A DNA stretch of 17,539 nucleotides from UBA1715 sp045600045 (GTDB taxonomy: Bacteria; Bacteroidota; Bacteroidia; Bacteroidales; UBA1715): NCBI GenBank assembly GCA_045600045.1, contig JAZRXD010000088.1:1-17539 (forward strand). Direction: 5' to 3'. Below the pieces are notes generated by a model that saw nothing but the letters and a program-made list of their open reading frames with translations, had not been told where the DNA came from and did not search any database. Shown here piece by piece: positions 1 through 7,352 of the stretch (the stretch's first letter is position 1; every line of letters starts with the position of its first letter). A program made the position numbers and the translations under genes.

Positions 1-76
1 TTACGACTGACATTTTAAAAGACATTGGATAGTCTTTTTGTGTACGTTTAACGTACTGTTTTTCTTTTACTTCCAT
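1..76 (-). CDS. IS3-type OrfA transposase, N-terminal fragment (runs off the window)
   Basis: On the minus strand an ATG at 76-74 opens a frame of 25 codons that runs off the left edge. The peptide carries YVKRTQKDYPMSFKMSVV. This resembles the N-terminus of Bacteroidota IS3-family OrfA proteins, in which a basic KRTQ-DY-MSFK stretch leads into a helix-turn-helix that binds the element's ends. In that family OrfA is normally joined to the DDE integrase OrfB by a -1 frameshift, but that part would lie outside the window. The frame is short and assigned by motif memory only. It could instead be another helix-turn-helix protein. No upstream promoter is clear. Confidence 0.55.
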   Translation of the reverse strand, partial: MEVKEKQYVKRTQKDYPMSFKMSVV

Positions 77-80
77 TTTA

Positions 81-99
81 CGTTACTTTTTTTGTAACG
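81..99. repeat. Perfect 6-bp inverted repeat with T7 loop
   Basis: CGTTAC (81-86) and GTAACG (94-99) are perfect complements around seven T residues. The hairpin lies between the putative IS end and the OrfA start codon, that is, in the leader of the transposase gene. It could limit translation or read-through into the transposase, as leader hairpins do in several IS families. That role is an inference. Confidence 0.5.
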
Positions 100-127
100 C
101 TATTTTAGGACGGGATAAACAGGTAAT

Positions 128-167
128 AAAAAGAAAGGCGAATCCTTACGGGTTCGCCTTTCTTTTT
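128..167 (-). terminator. Strong intrinsic terminator of the tRNA-Arg gene (possibly bidirectional)
   Basis: An 18-bp stem pairs 128-145 with 150-167 around the loop TTAC, with one G-T wobble (143/152). The core is GAAAGGCGAA against TTCGCCTTTC. The flanks are A-rich on the left and T-rich on the right, so either strand would give a stem followed by U residues. On the minus strand it begins 12 nt after the tRNA 3' end, so its main job is probably to end the tRNA transcript. Confidence 0.85.
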
Positions 168-178
168 GTGCGGAAAAG

Positions 179-250
179 TAGCTTTGTAGGGAATCGAACC
201 CTAATCACTAGTTCCGGAAACTACTATTCTATCCATTGAACTACAAAGCC
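179..250 (-). tRNA. tRNA-Arg (anticodon CCG)
   Basis: The minus strand folds into a full cloverleaf. The acceptor GGCTTTG pairs with CAAAGCT, closed by a G-T pair. The D stem is GTTC/GAAT with loop AATGGATA. The anticodon stem GTAGT/ACTAG has one G-G mismatch at its outer pair. The anticodon loop is TTCCGGA, giving CCG. The T arm is TAGGG-TTCGATT-CCCTA. The discriminator base is A and no CCA is encoded. Anticodon CCG reads CGG, a minor arginine codon in a low-GC genome. A -7 promoter box lies just upstream and a strong terminator just downstream, so it is a single-gene unit. Confidence 0.93.
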
Positions 251-257
251 AACTCAG

Positions 258-265
258 CAAATATA
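258..265 (-). promoter_or_regulatory. -7 promoter box for tRNA-Arg
   Basis: The minus strand reads TATATTTG, an exact match to the Bacteroidota -7 consensus TAnnTTTG. It ends 7 nt before the tRNA 5' end, so transcription would start almost at the mature end. I see no clear -33 TTG partner. Confidence 0.6.
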
Positions 266-307
266 CGTTTTTTAACACTTACAGGAGAAATCATCAAGTT
301 AATTTAT

Positions 308-315
308 TACTTTTG
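308..315 (+). promoter_or_regulatory. -7 promoter box for the exported thioredoxin-fold gene
   Basis: TACTTTTG matches TAnnTTTG. It lies 35 nt before the ATG at 351, leaving a short leader. The -33 element is not obvious. The same octamer precedes hflX at 11489-11496. Confidence 0.55.
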
Positions 316-350
316 CCGTAAATGAATAACTGAGATTCTCGAGGAAATAA

Positions 351-1817
351 ATGCGAAAATCAATAATTATTTTAATAGCATTCTTTATTTCGTATACTGT
401 ATATTCGCAAACAGCAACTATCATTGGATGTAATGAAGAATATGCGAATCAAACTATCAGTGTTTATCAGTATTCCGACTACTTTACAAAAAATGAAGAA
501 CAGATAGGCACATTTACAACCGATGCGAGCGGTTATTTTTCGTTTACTTTCGATTGTAAAACTACGCGTGAGATTTATATGTATTTAGGTATTTATAAAG
601 CCTTTTTGTTTGTTTCTCCTGGTAAGGAATATGAATTAGCAATGCCGCCATATCAAGAGAAAACATTGGCTGAGGAACTCAATCCGTATTATGAACCAAG
701 TGATATTAGTCTTGGCGTAATCAACAGTGAATCGGAGCGCGATATCAATATTCTTATTTTGTCTTTCAATTCGATTTATGAGAATTTTTTGAATGAACAT
801 GGACAAGAGGCATTTCTCTATCGTGACAAAAACTTGATTGAAGAATTTGAACGTCTGCTCGATAGTACTTTTTCGCGTTACGAGGATGATATATTCTTTA
901 AAATTTATAAGAATTATCGTTTGTATTCACTTCGTTACATGGTTTACCAACGCGATAATATGAGTGTGACAAGAAAGCATTATTTGAACAAGAATTTTTA
1001 CTATTATAATCCTTCCTACATGAATTTGTTTAAGATGATGTGGAAAGATTACATAATCAACAATCACACTCGTGATATGGGTAAAAATCTGAAAATTGAT
1101 ATTATTTATGGCAAAAGTCCTACAATGTTTAAAAAAACTCTGGAAAAGAATATGGCTTTCCGCAACGATACGCTTAAAGAATTGTTTTTGTTGCAATGTT
1201 TGGACGACTGTCTTCGCGATCCGGATGTTTTTCCACCAGCTCCAGTTTATCAAACACTTGATTCGATGATTATTATTTCATCAATTCCTGAACATAGAAG
1301 TATTGCGGAGAATATCAAGAAAAAGTATACAGCATTGGAATTTCACGATAATGCTCCATATTTTGAATTATACAATCAAGACAGCGTGTTGTATACTTTG
1401 GATAAATTCAAAGGAAAATATGTGTATCTAAACTTCTGTCGTTCTGAAAATTATGCTTGTATAAAAGATTACAAAGTTCTTAAGAAAATGAACGAAAAAA
1501 CGAAACGTGATTTGAGTATAGTGACACTTAGTTACGAGAAAACGTTTGAGGATTTTAGATCGTTCCGAAAAGCCAATCCGCAATACAACTGGACATTCCT
1601 TTATGCTGGCGACAATCCGGAAATTGGAAGGCAATATAAATTACGTGGAATGCCAACGTATATGTTGCTTGACAAAACGGGAAAAATAGAAATGATTTCC
1701 GCGCCAACTCCAGCCGACAATTTCCAAGATACGTTTACTAAAATGATGGTTAAGAAACGTAAAGAGGAAGCTGCCAAGAAAAAACGTCAGACGCAAAGTA
1801 AAGGAAGAACGTGGTAA
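351..1817 (+). CDS. Exported TlpA-like thioredoxin-fold protein with degenerate active site
   Basis: This 488-residue protein begins with a Sec signal peptide (residues 1-19 or 20, hydrophobic IIILIAFFIS, cleavage near VYSQ). Residues about 21-115 look like a beta-rich domain of the kind that precedes TlpA domains in Bacteroidota. About 120-330 is largely helical and aromatic-rich. Residues about 338-465 form a thioredoxin fold: KGKYVYLNF strand, active-site helix, and a cis-proline loop RGMPTY with Pro435. The usual WCxxC motif is altered. The aligned positions read N367-Y-A-C370, so the nucleophilic cysteine is missing, and a separate Cys363 sits four residues earlier. Classical thiol-disulfide exchange is therefore doubtful. 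It could be a binding protein or use Cys363. The C-terminus is a Lys-rich tail. It has its own promoter and converges on the efflux operon with one base between the stops. The fold is fairly certain; the function is unknown. Confidence 0.8.
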   Translation: MRKSIIILIAFFISYTVYSQTATIIGCNEEYANQTISVYQYSDYFTKNEEQIGTFTTDASGYFSFTFDCKTTREIYMYLGIYKAFLFVSPGKEYELAMPPYQEKTLAEELNPYYEPSDISLGVINSESERDINILILSFNSIYENFLNEHGQEAFLYRDKNLIEEFERLLDSTFSRYEDDIFFKIYKNYRLYSLRYMVYQRDNMSVTRKHYLNKNFYYYNPSYMNLFKMMWKDYIINNHTRDMGKNLKIDIIYGKSPTMFKKTLEKNMAFRNDTLKELFLLQCLDDCLRDPDVFPPAPVYQTLDSMIIISSIPEHRSIAENIKKKYTALEFHDNAPYFELYNQDSVLYTLDKFKGKYVYLNFCRSENYACIKDYKVLKKMNEKTKRDLSIVTLSYEKTFEDFRSFRKANPQYNWTFLYAGDNPEIGRQYKLRGMPTYMLLDKTGKIEMISAPTPADNFQDTFTKMMVKKRKEEAAKKKRQTQSKGRTW

Positions 1818-1818
1818 A

Positions 1819-3195
1819 CTAATTTGTTCTTCCCGTTGTTTGTAAATATTCCAAACGTTTTATTTGATATTGAGTCCAGGCATCTACGTATTTGTCATGA
1901 CTTTGTTGATTGAGCGATTGAGCTTGTAGCAATTCGCTCATTGTTGCTGTTCCAGCAGAATAATAATCGCGTTCCAAACGAAGATTTTCGTCTGATTGTT
2001 CAATGTTGCGTTTTGCAATGTTGACTTGTTGCCAAGCGTCTCGTAAATTAGTTTCCGCAACATGGATTCCTATCAATAATTTTTGTTGAATATCTTGAAA
2101 ATCCATTTCGGCCGTTTTTTTTGCATTTTTTTCTCGTTTGATAGCATATGAACCACCCCACCAATCGGTGATTGGAATGCTCATTGTTGCGAAAATCATT
2201 CCGTTGGTTTCGTCATTGTCCATTAAATCGTCATAATAATAGCAGCCACCAATTGCTACAGTTGGAAGGTGCTTGCCAATTTCCATTTTGTATTGAAGTT
2301 TTTTCGCTAAAAGATTTTGTAGTAGCATTTCGGATTCAATGGTAGAATTTACAGCTTCATCGGCGTTTATAATCAAATCTTCGGGACTTGGAATCTCGCT
2401 ATTTAGATTTTTAAGTGAAGAAAGCGAATCGATTTGCAAAGTGAATAGTGTGTCGAGTCCTAAACCAATATATTGAGACAATAACATTCTGCAAATGTTG
2501 TAGTTGCTTTGAAGTGTGACCAACCCGCTTTCGACTTGACCTTGTTGCAGTTGCACTTGCAATAAATCGTTGCGTGTAGCTAAACCAGCATTAACAGCTG
2601 TTTGTACGTCAGATTCGATGCTTTTTAGTAACTCTTGCATAGAACGAACCGTGTTCAATTTTTCATCCAGGCTGATTACTTGCCAATAATATTGTTCGGC
2701 TGTTAATTTGATTTCTCGTTCTGTTTGTTGCATTTGTAATTCTAAAACATTGTATCCAACTTGTGCCAATCTGGTTCCGTTAAAAATCCTTCCGCCGGCA
2801 AAAATTGGCCAAGTTGCCATAATTGCACCGACTACTCCGTCGTTTACGGCAGAAATTTCTTCTGGAATTTCCATGCCCGATAACATGGCACCCATTTCTG
2901 GCATCATTGTTCCAACGGCCATCATCATTGGCGTGATTTGATCGGTAGGAACCGAAATATTGACTAAATCGTTGTGGGCTTTAAACGCCATTCCCGTTGC
3001 GTTAACCGACGGAAACATATGCGTGATTGCTTCTTTTTTCTGTAAAGAGGCATTTTCAAGATTTAGTTGCTGTTGTTGCATTTTTACGTTGTTTTTTAAT
3101 GCCATTGAACGACAATCATCCAATGTGAGTGTTTGCTGTGCCATATTTGGCAGGGCAATAATCAGTAACAATATGTAGGAGAAAAAACGTTTCAT
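1819..3195 (-). CDS. TolC-family outer-membrane efflux channel
   Basis: At 458 residues this has the usual length for a TolC/OprM-type channel. A signal peptide is visible (SYILLLIIALPNMAQ, cut near Gln20) with no lipobox cysteine, so the protein is probably not lipidated. It shows the duplicated TolC pattern: TLTLDDCRSMALKNN at the start of repeat one, a periplasmic coiled-coil half (about 140-250), then a second copy ending near ERDYYSAGTATMSELLQAQ. Trimers should form the outer-membrane duct for the RND pump encoded just upstream (2-nt gap). An unusual segment at residues 90-108 holds eight methionines in 19 residues, where an outer-membrane loop would be expected. It is the last gene of the efflux operon, and no hairpin terminator is visible after its TAG. 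Confidence 0.9.
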   Translation of the reverse strand: MKRFFSYILLLIIALPNMAQQTLTLDDCRSMALKNNVKMQQQQLNLENASLQKKEAITHMFPSVNATGMAFKAHNDLVNISVPTDQITPMMMAVGTMMPEMGAMLSGMEIPEEISAVNDGVVGAIMATWPIFAGGRIFNGTRLAQVGYNVLELQMQQTEREIKLTAEQYYWQVISLDEKLNTVRSMQELLKSIESDVQTAVNAGLATRNDLLQVQLQQGQVESGLVTLQSNYNICRMLLSQYIGLGLDTLFTLQIDSLSSLKNLNSEIPSPEDLIINADEAVNSTIESEMLLQNLLAKKLQYKMEIGKHLPTVAIGGCYYYDDLMDNDETNGMIFATMSIPITDWWGGSYAIKREKNAKKTAEMDFQDIQQKLLIGIHVAETNLRDAWQQVNIAKRNIEQSDENLRLERDYYSAGTATMSELLQAQSLNQQSHDKYVDAWTQYQIKRLEYLQTTGRTN

Positions 3196-3197
3196 GA

Positions 3198-6100
3198 TTA
3201 TTTCTTTTTATCCATTACTTTCCAATACGCTACAGGTAAAACGGTTACAACAAGAATAAGAGCTCCAATTCCTCCAAAACAAATGGTTAAACCAACAGGC
3301 ATCCAGAACGATGTTCCTGCAAGTATCATTGGAATGACACCAACAGCTGTGGTTGCTGTTGTTAGGAATATTGGAACCATGCGTCGACGTCCGGCGTCAA
3401 AGGCTGCATCGTGGGCGTTCCAACCTTTTGACACAAGGTTTTCCGCATGTTCAAAAATTAAAATCTCATTCCTCATTATAATTCCCATCAATGTGATTAA
3501 ACCGAATAAAGCTGTCAGTCCGAGCATTTTGTCAACCGATGAAAGACCGAATAAAGCTCCAGGAATTAGTAATCCCAATGCTGCCATACTTAAAGCTGTT
3601 AGTCCGAAATTGTGGAAATTGAACAATAAGAAAAAGAAGATAATCAAAACAGCAATGGAAATGATGATGATGATTTGTTCAACAAGATTGTTGTTGTATT
3701 CCGTGATTCCTCCAATTTCCACACGTACGCCGGCAGGAATTGTTAAGTTGTTCGCTATATAGTTTTCAAGATGGTTCTCGATTGTTGCTGGAAGAACATT
3801 TCGTTGTGTTTCGGCTGAAACTGTCACGCAACGCAATCCGTTTCTATGGACTATAGAAGCTTCTTTCCACGTTGGTTCTATGCTGGCGATTTGGCGAAGA
3901 GGAACGGTTGAAGTCCCTGTTGAAACAAGTAAATCTCCGATGCTTTCGAGAGTGAGGTCTTCGGATCCTTTGTTGTGTACCACAATCGGAACTTCGTAAT
4001 CGCCTTCCCAAATACTGCCGACGGTTATATCGTTTGTGTTCATCATAAGTTGCAATGCGGCCGTTGTTCTGTTAATTCCTTGTTGCGCCGAAATGATAGG
4101 ATTTAAAACGACTTCTTGATTTACTATTGGATTGTCGAAATTAGAATGTACCCATTCCACACCGTCGATTTTTCGCATGTAATCCATCAAACTGTCGGCG
4201 GTGGTTTTTATCGCTTCAATGTCTTCGCCGTAAATATGGAATTCATAGTCTGGAAGATTTTGGTAATCCAATTGTTTGAATTTTATGTATGCTTCGGGAA
4301 AGGCGTATGACCATTTAGGGGCATATTCGTTCAAAATATCAACGGTTTTTTCAATAGAAACAGTGTTGACGATAAATTGAGCGAAGTTTTTCCCTCCCAT
4401 TTGCGGAGCGTAACTCATTTGGAATCTTGGTGAAGAACAACCATAAAATTGTGTGATTCCAACAATCCGATCATCGTTTTTCAATACATTGTACATTGAA
4501 TCGGCAACGAATTTGGTGTCTTCTAAACTTTTACCTTGTGGAAGGAAAATTTCAACTGCAAACTGGTTTCTGTCGGCAAAAGGCATGGCTCTAAATTTGA
4601 TTTTAGGGATGCAAATCAAAATACTGGCTATAATTATGAGTATTCCTAAACAAATAGTTGTCCAAGGATATTTAAATGTCACATTGAGTATTTTGTCGTA
4701 TCCTATTTGAACCCAATCTGTCAATGAATGTTTTCCATCTTCCTTGGTTTTGATTTTTTTGATAAGCGAGTTTTCCAAAATCGGAATGACAACAACGGCC
4801 AATAACAACGATACCATCAAATTAATTGTCAGTGTGAATGGAAATGTTTCCATAAATTCGGCGATTTGCCCGTCGAAAACTACTAAGCAAGGATAGAAAA
4901 TAGCACAAATACAAAGAGTTGCAAGCATCATTGGTGGAAAATAATGTTGGGCACTTTCTGCGGCGGAATACCAACGGCTCATTCCTTTCCGTCGATTTTC
5001 GAGATAACCGTCAAGAACAACAATGGAATTGTCAACCACCATTCCAAGCACGATAACCAAACCTGCTAACGAAATAGTATTTAGTTGTATTCCGTAGAGA
5101 TACATTATTCCAACAGAAATGAATGTCGTTAATGGAATTGTTATTGCCGCAACAATTGCGGTTCGTAGCGGGAATAAAATTATCATTACCACGATGATGA
5201 TAAGCATTGAAACGAGAAGATCACGGAGAAAATCGTTCACACTGGTTTCGACAACACGTGGTTGGTCGGCAATTCGTGTGATTTTTACATCGTCAGGTAA
5301 ATTCGTGTTTCTGTATGCCTCAAGAACTTTTTCTACATCTTTGCCGTAATGTACAATGTTGCAATCCGGTTTCATTTCCAAAGAAAGCAAAATACATTGG
5401 TGTCCGTCTTGTTGAATGTAACTTTTTGAAAGATCATAGCCTCGTTCGATTGTTGCAATATCTTTTATGCGAACAACATTGTTGTTCATGTCGTAGTGAA
5501 TGATTTGGTTTGCCAATTCTTCTTCGCTATGCAATAATGTGGAAACATGGATAGGTGTGTTTTGTTGCGATGTGATGATGTTTCCCGCCATCGTTGTGAA
5601 TCCTTGTGCCTGCAATATTGCAAATAGTTCTTTGTCGCTCAGACCGTATGCGGCCAATCGTTTCCTATCTATATTAAGTGTGATTTGCTCGCGAACATCG
5701 CCAAATACACGTACGTTGCTTACGGTTTTTACTTGTCGAAGTTGGTCGCAAAGACCTTCGGAATATTGGTGTAATTCTTTGTAGGAACGTAGGTCGCTTT
5801 CAACGGCAATCAATAGGGCTGAAGTGTCGCCAAAATCGTCTTGAACAATTACTGCAAGAACTCCGGCAGGCAAACTCGCCGATTTAAAACTATTTAATCC
5901 GTGGCGAATTTTGCTCCAAACTTCATCTTTGTTTGTAACCCAATCTTCCAATTCCACCATCATAAAGCACATTCCGTTACTGCTTGTGGATGTCGTTGCG
6001 GAACGTTTTACTTCGGGAAATGTGAACAGATACCGTTCCAAAGGTCGGGCAACTTGTACTTCCACTTCTTCCGAAGAAGCTCCGGGATATACCGCTACAA

Positions 6101-6248
6101 CAACACCTTGACGAATGGTGAAATCAGGAAATTCGGCTTTCGGCATCATGTCGAGACCGTAAAAACCAAATACAAAAAGAATACCTATCAATAAAAATGT
6201 GATGCGGTAGTTCCGCATAAGGGCTGCAACCCAATTATTTCGTTTCAT
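3198..6248 (-). CDS. RND-family efflux pump inner-membrane subunit (AcrB/MexF-like)
   Basis: The 1016-residue protein is near the family length. It has the RND layout: TM1 (about 15-31), a periplasmic porter domain with the PGASSEEVE motif (residues 55-63), TM2-6 (about 340-500), TM7 (about 545-565), a second porter domain, and TM8-12 (about 865-1010). It would use proton flow to expel compounds through the adaptor and TolC partners. TM4 reads GMVVDNSIVV, so the AcrB Asp407-Asp408 pair is Asp406-Asn407 here. TM10 reads IIMRNEIL, with Arg926 where AcrB has Lys940. The pump thus retains one relay aspartate and swaps the lysine. The ATG overlaps the adaptor stop by 4 nt (ATGA), indicating translational coupling. 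The substrate cannot be read from the sequence. Confidence 0.93.
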   Translation of the reverse strand: MKRNNWVAALMRNYRITFLLIGILFVFGFYGLDMMPKAEFPDFTIRQGVVVAVYPGASSEEVEVQVARPLERYLFTFPEVKRSATTSTSSNGMCFMMVELEDWVTNKDEVWSKIRHGLNSFKSASLPAGVLAVIVQDDFGDTSALLIAVESDLRSYKELHQYSEGLCDQLRQVKTVSNVRVFGDVREQITLNIDRKRLAAYGLSDKELFAILQAQGFTTMAGNIITSQQNTPIHVSTLLHSEEELANQIIHYDMNNNVVRIKDIATIERGYDLSKSYIQQDGHQCILLSLEMKPDCNIVHYGKDVEKVLEAYRNTNLPDDVKITRIADQPRVVETSVNDFLRDLLVSMLIIIVVMIILFPLRTAIVAAITIPLTTFISVGIMYLYGIQLNTISLAGLVIVLGMVVDNSIVVLDGYLENRRKGMSRWYSAAESAQHYFPPMMLATLCICAIFYPCLVVFDGQIAEFMETFPFTLTINLMVSLLLAVVVIPILENSLIKKIKTKEDGKHSLTDWVQIGYDKILNVTFKYPWTTICLGILIIIASILICIPKIKFRAMPFADRNQFAVEIFLPQGKSLEDTKFVADSMYNVLKNDDRIVGITQFYGCSSPRFQMSYAPQMGGKNFAQFIVNTVSIEKTVDILNEYAPKWSYAFPEAYIKFKQLDYQNLPDYEFHIYGEDIEAIKTTADSLMDYMRKIDGVEWVHSNFDNPIVNQEVVLNPIISAQQGINRTTAALQLMMNTNDITVGSIWEGDYEVPIVVHNKGSEDLTLESIGDLLVSTGTSTVPLRQIASIEPTWKEASIVHRNGLRCVTVSAETQRNVLPATIENHLENYIANNLTIPAGVRVEIGGITEYNNNLVEQIIIIISIAVLIIFFFLLFNFHNFGLTALSMAALGLLIPGALFGLSSVDKMLGLTALFGLITLMGIIMRNEILIFEHAENLVSKGWNAHDAAFDAGRRRMVPIFLTTATTAVGVIPMILAGTSFWMPVGLTICFGGIGALILVVTVLPVAYWKVMDKKK

Positions 6249-7273
6249 AGTATTTCAACTTTTGAGCCCTCGCTTATTTTTTGGAATCCGTCGGTGATAA
6301 TTTTGTCGCCTTCGTTTAATCCGTTATTTATTGAAATTCTGTTTCCTATAGTTGAACCTGTGGTGATGATGGTTCTGTGGGCAATTGAATCGGTGTCGGT
6401 TGTCCAAACGAATTTTTCGCCCGAGTTTAATTGTTGTACAGCGGATATAGGAATTGTTATATTTTCCGATTTTGTACCGTTGATATATGTTTTTGCAACC
6501 ATTCCAGGCAATAATAGTTTGTCTTCGTTAGCTAGTTTTATTCTTACGGCATACGTATGTGTCATTGGATCTGCTTGTACGCCTTTTTCAACGCAAATTC
6601 CGTTGAATGTTTTCCCTTCTATTGCATCAACCCAAATTGTTGTTTCCGAAGTATCGGAAATCATTGCCATTTCTCGTTCTGGAACAGAAATCTTGATTTT
6701 TACTGTATCAATGTCCAAAATGGTAACAACTGGTTGCGAAGGTAGGGCTGTTTCTCCAGTATTTAAACTTCGCTTGCCAATTACTCCACTGCAAGGTGCT
6801 TTTAATCGACAGTCGGCAACTTGTTTTTGTGCGATTGCATATGTTGAACGTGCTTGTTCCAATTTGCTTTGGGCTTCAACCCAATTTGCTTCGGAAAGCG
6901 AACCTTTGTCGTACAATTGCTTGTAACGCGAAATGGCGTCTTCTGCTTGTTTGCACGAGGCTTCTGCGGCTTTGAGCATATTACGTGCGTCAGTTTCGTC
7001 TATTCGTGCTAAAAAATCTCCTTTATTGACTGATTGTCCTTCGGCTATAAGTTGTTGAATTATTCCCATTGTTGTGAAACTAACAGCTGTTGATTGGCCT
7101 TCTTCTACAACTCCAACGTATGAAAGTTGTCCTATGTTGTTTTGAGTTTTCACTTGTTCTACTTTTACGCGAACAGGGGTTTTGCTCATGTTAACAGTTT
7201 TTTGCTGACAACTGGTAAAAACGGTAAGTGTCAACATTAAGATGGAAATAACGTTCTGTTTCATATCAGTCAT
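6245..7273 (-). CDS. RND efflux periplasmic adaptor (membrane fusion) lipoprotein
   Basis: The 342-residue adaptor has a lipoprotein signal peptide ending VFTSC (Cys22), so it is probably anchored by lipid. It shows the family order: first barrel strands (YVGVVEEGQSTAVSF), a lipoyl half-motif (IAEGQSVNKGDFLARID), a helical hairpin (about 93-155), the second lipoyl half (LKAPCSGVIGKR), then beta-barrel and membrane-proximal domains ending ITDGFQKISEGSKVEIL. The short hairpin fits Bacteroidota adaptors. It bridges the RND pump and TolC and is the first gene of the three-gene operon. ATG at 7271-7273 or the in-frame ATG at 7262-7264 (Met4) could start it. The second gives a more standard signal peptide beginning with MKQ. 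Confidence 0.92.
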   Translation of the reverse strand: MTDMKQNVISILMLTLTVFTSCQQKTVNMSKTPVRVKVEQVKTQNNIGQLSYVGVVEEGQSTAVSFTTMGIIQQLIAEGQSVNKGDFLARIDETDARNMLKAAEASCKQAEDAISRYKQLYDKGSLSEANWVEAQSKLEQARSTYAIAQKQVADCRLKAPCSGVIGKRSLNTGETALPSQPVVTILDIDTVKIKISVPEREMAMISDTSETTIWVDAIEGKTFNGICVEKGVQADPMTHTYAVRIKLANEDKLLLPGMVAKTYINGTKSENITIPISAVQQLNSGEKFVWTTDTDSIAHRTIITTGSTIGNRISINNGLNEGDKIITDGFQKISEGSKVEIL

Positions 7274-7319
7274 TTTTTACGTCACAAAAATCTAAATTAT
7301 ATTTAACATTTTTTTGAAA

Positions 7320-7340
7320 AAATCGCCTAAATGGCATTTT
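7320..7340 (-). terminator. Weak candidate terminator after the S41 protease gene
   Basis: On the minus strand TGCC-ATTTA-GGCG forms a 4-bp stem with one wobble pair and is followed by ATTTTTT. It lies in the 79-nt gap between the protease stop and the efflux adaptor start. The stem is short, so some read-through into the efflux operon is likely. Confidence 0.25.
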
Positions 7341-7352
7341 ATTTTGTCAAGA

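Larger units (their letters stand above)
1..121 (-). mobile_element. Candidate end of an IS3-family insertion sequence
   Basis: If the OrfA reading is right, the element must begin between the OrfA start (76) and the tRNA terminator (128-167). Reading the minus strand from 121, the sequence starts TGTTTATCCCGTCCT. The leading TG is what IS3-family ends carry, so 121 is a plausible outer edge. The other end and the target duplication are outside the window, so the boundary is an inference. Confidence 0.35.

Noticed and set aside
179..250. Phage or integrative-element attachment site in tRNA-Arg
   Set aside because: No integrase gene and no second copy of the tRNA 3' end were seen in the window. 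Only an IS-like fragment lies nearby.
3283..3762. 159-codon plus-strand open frame opposite the RND pump gene
   Set aside because: It is the shadow of the transmembrane coding region; its composition follows the other strand and no start signal is seen.
6294..6926. 210-codon plus-strand open frame opposite the efflux adaptor gene
   Set aside because: It is antisense to a clear adaptor gene, has no recognisable motif, and looks like a mirror of the real gene's codon pattern.
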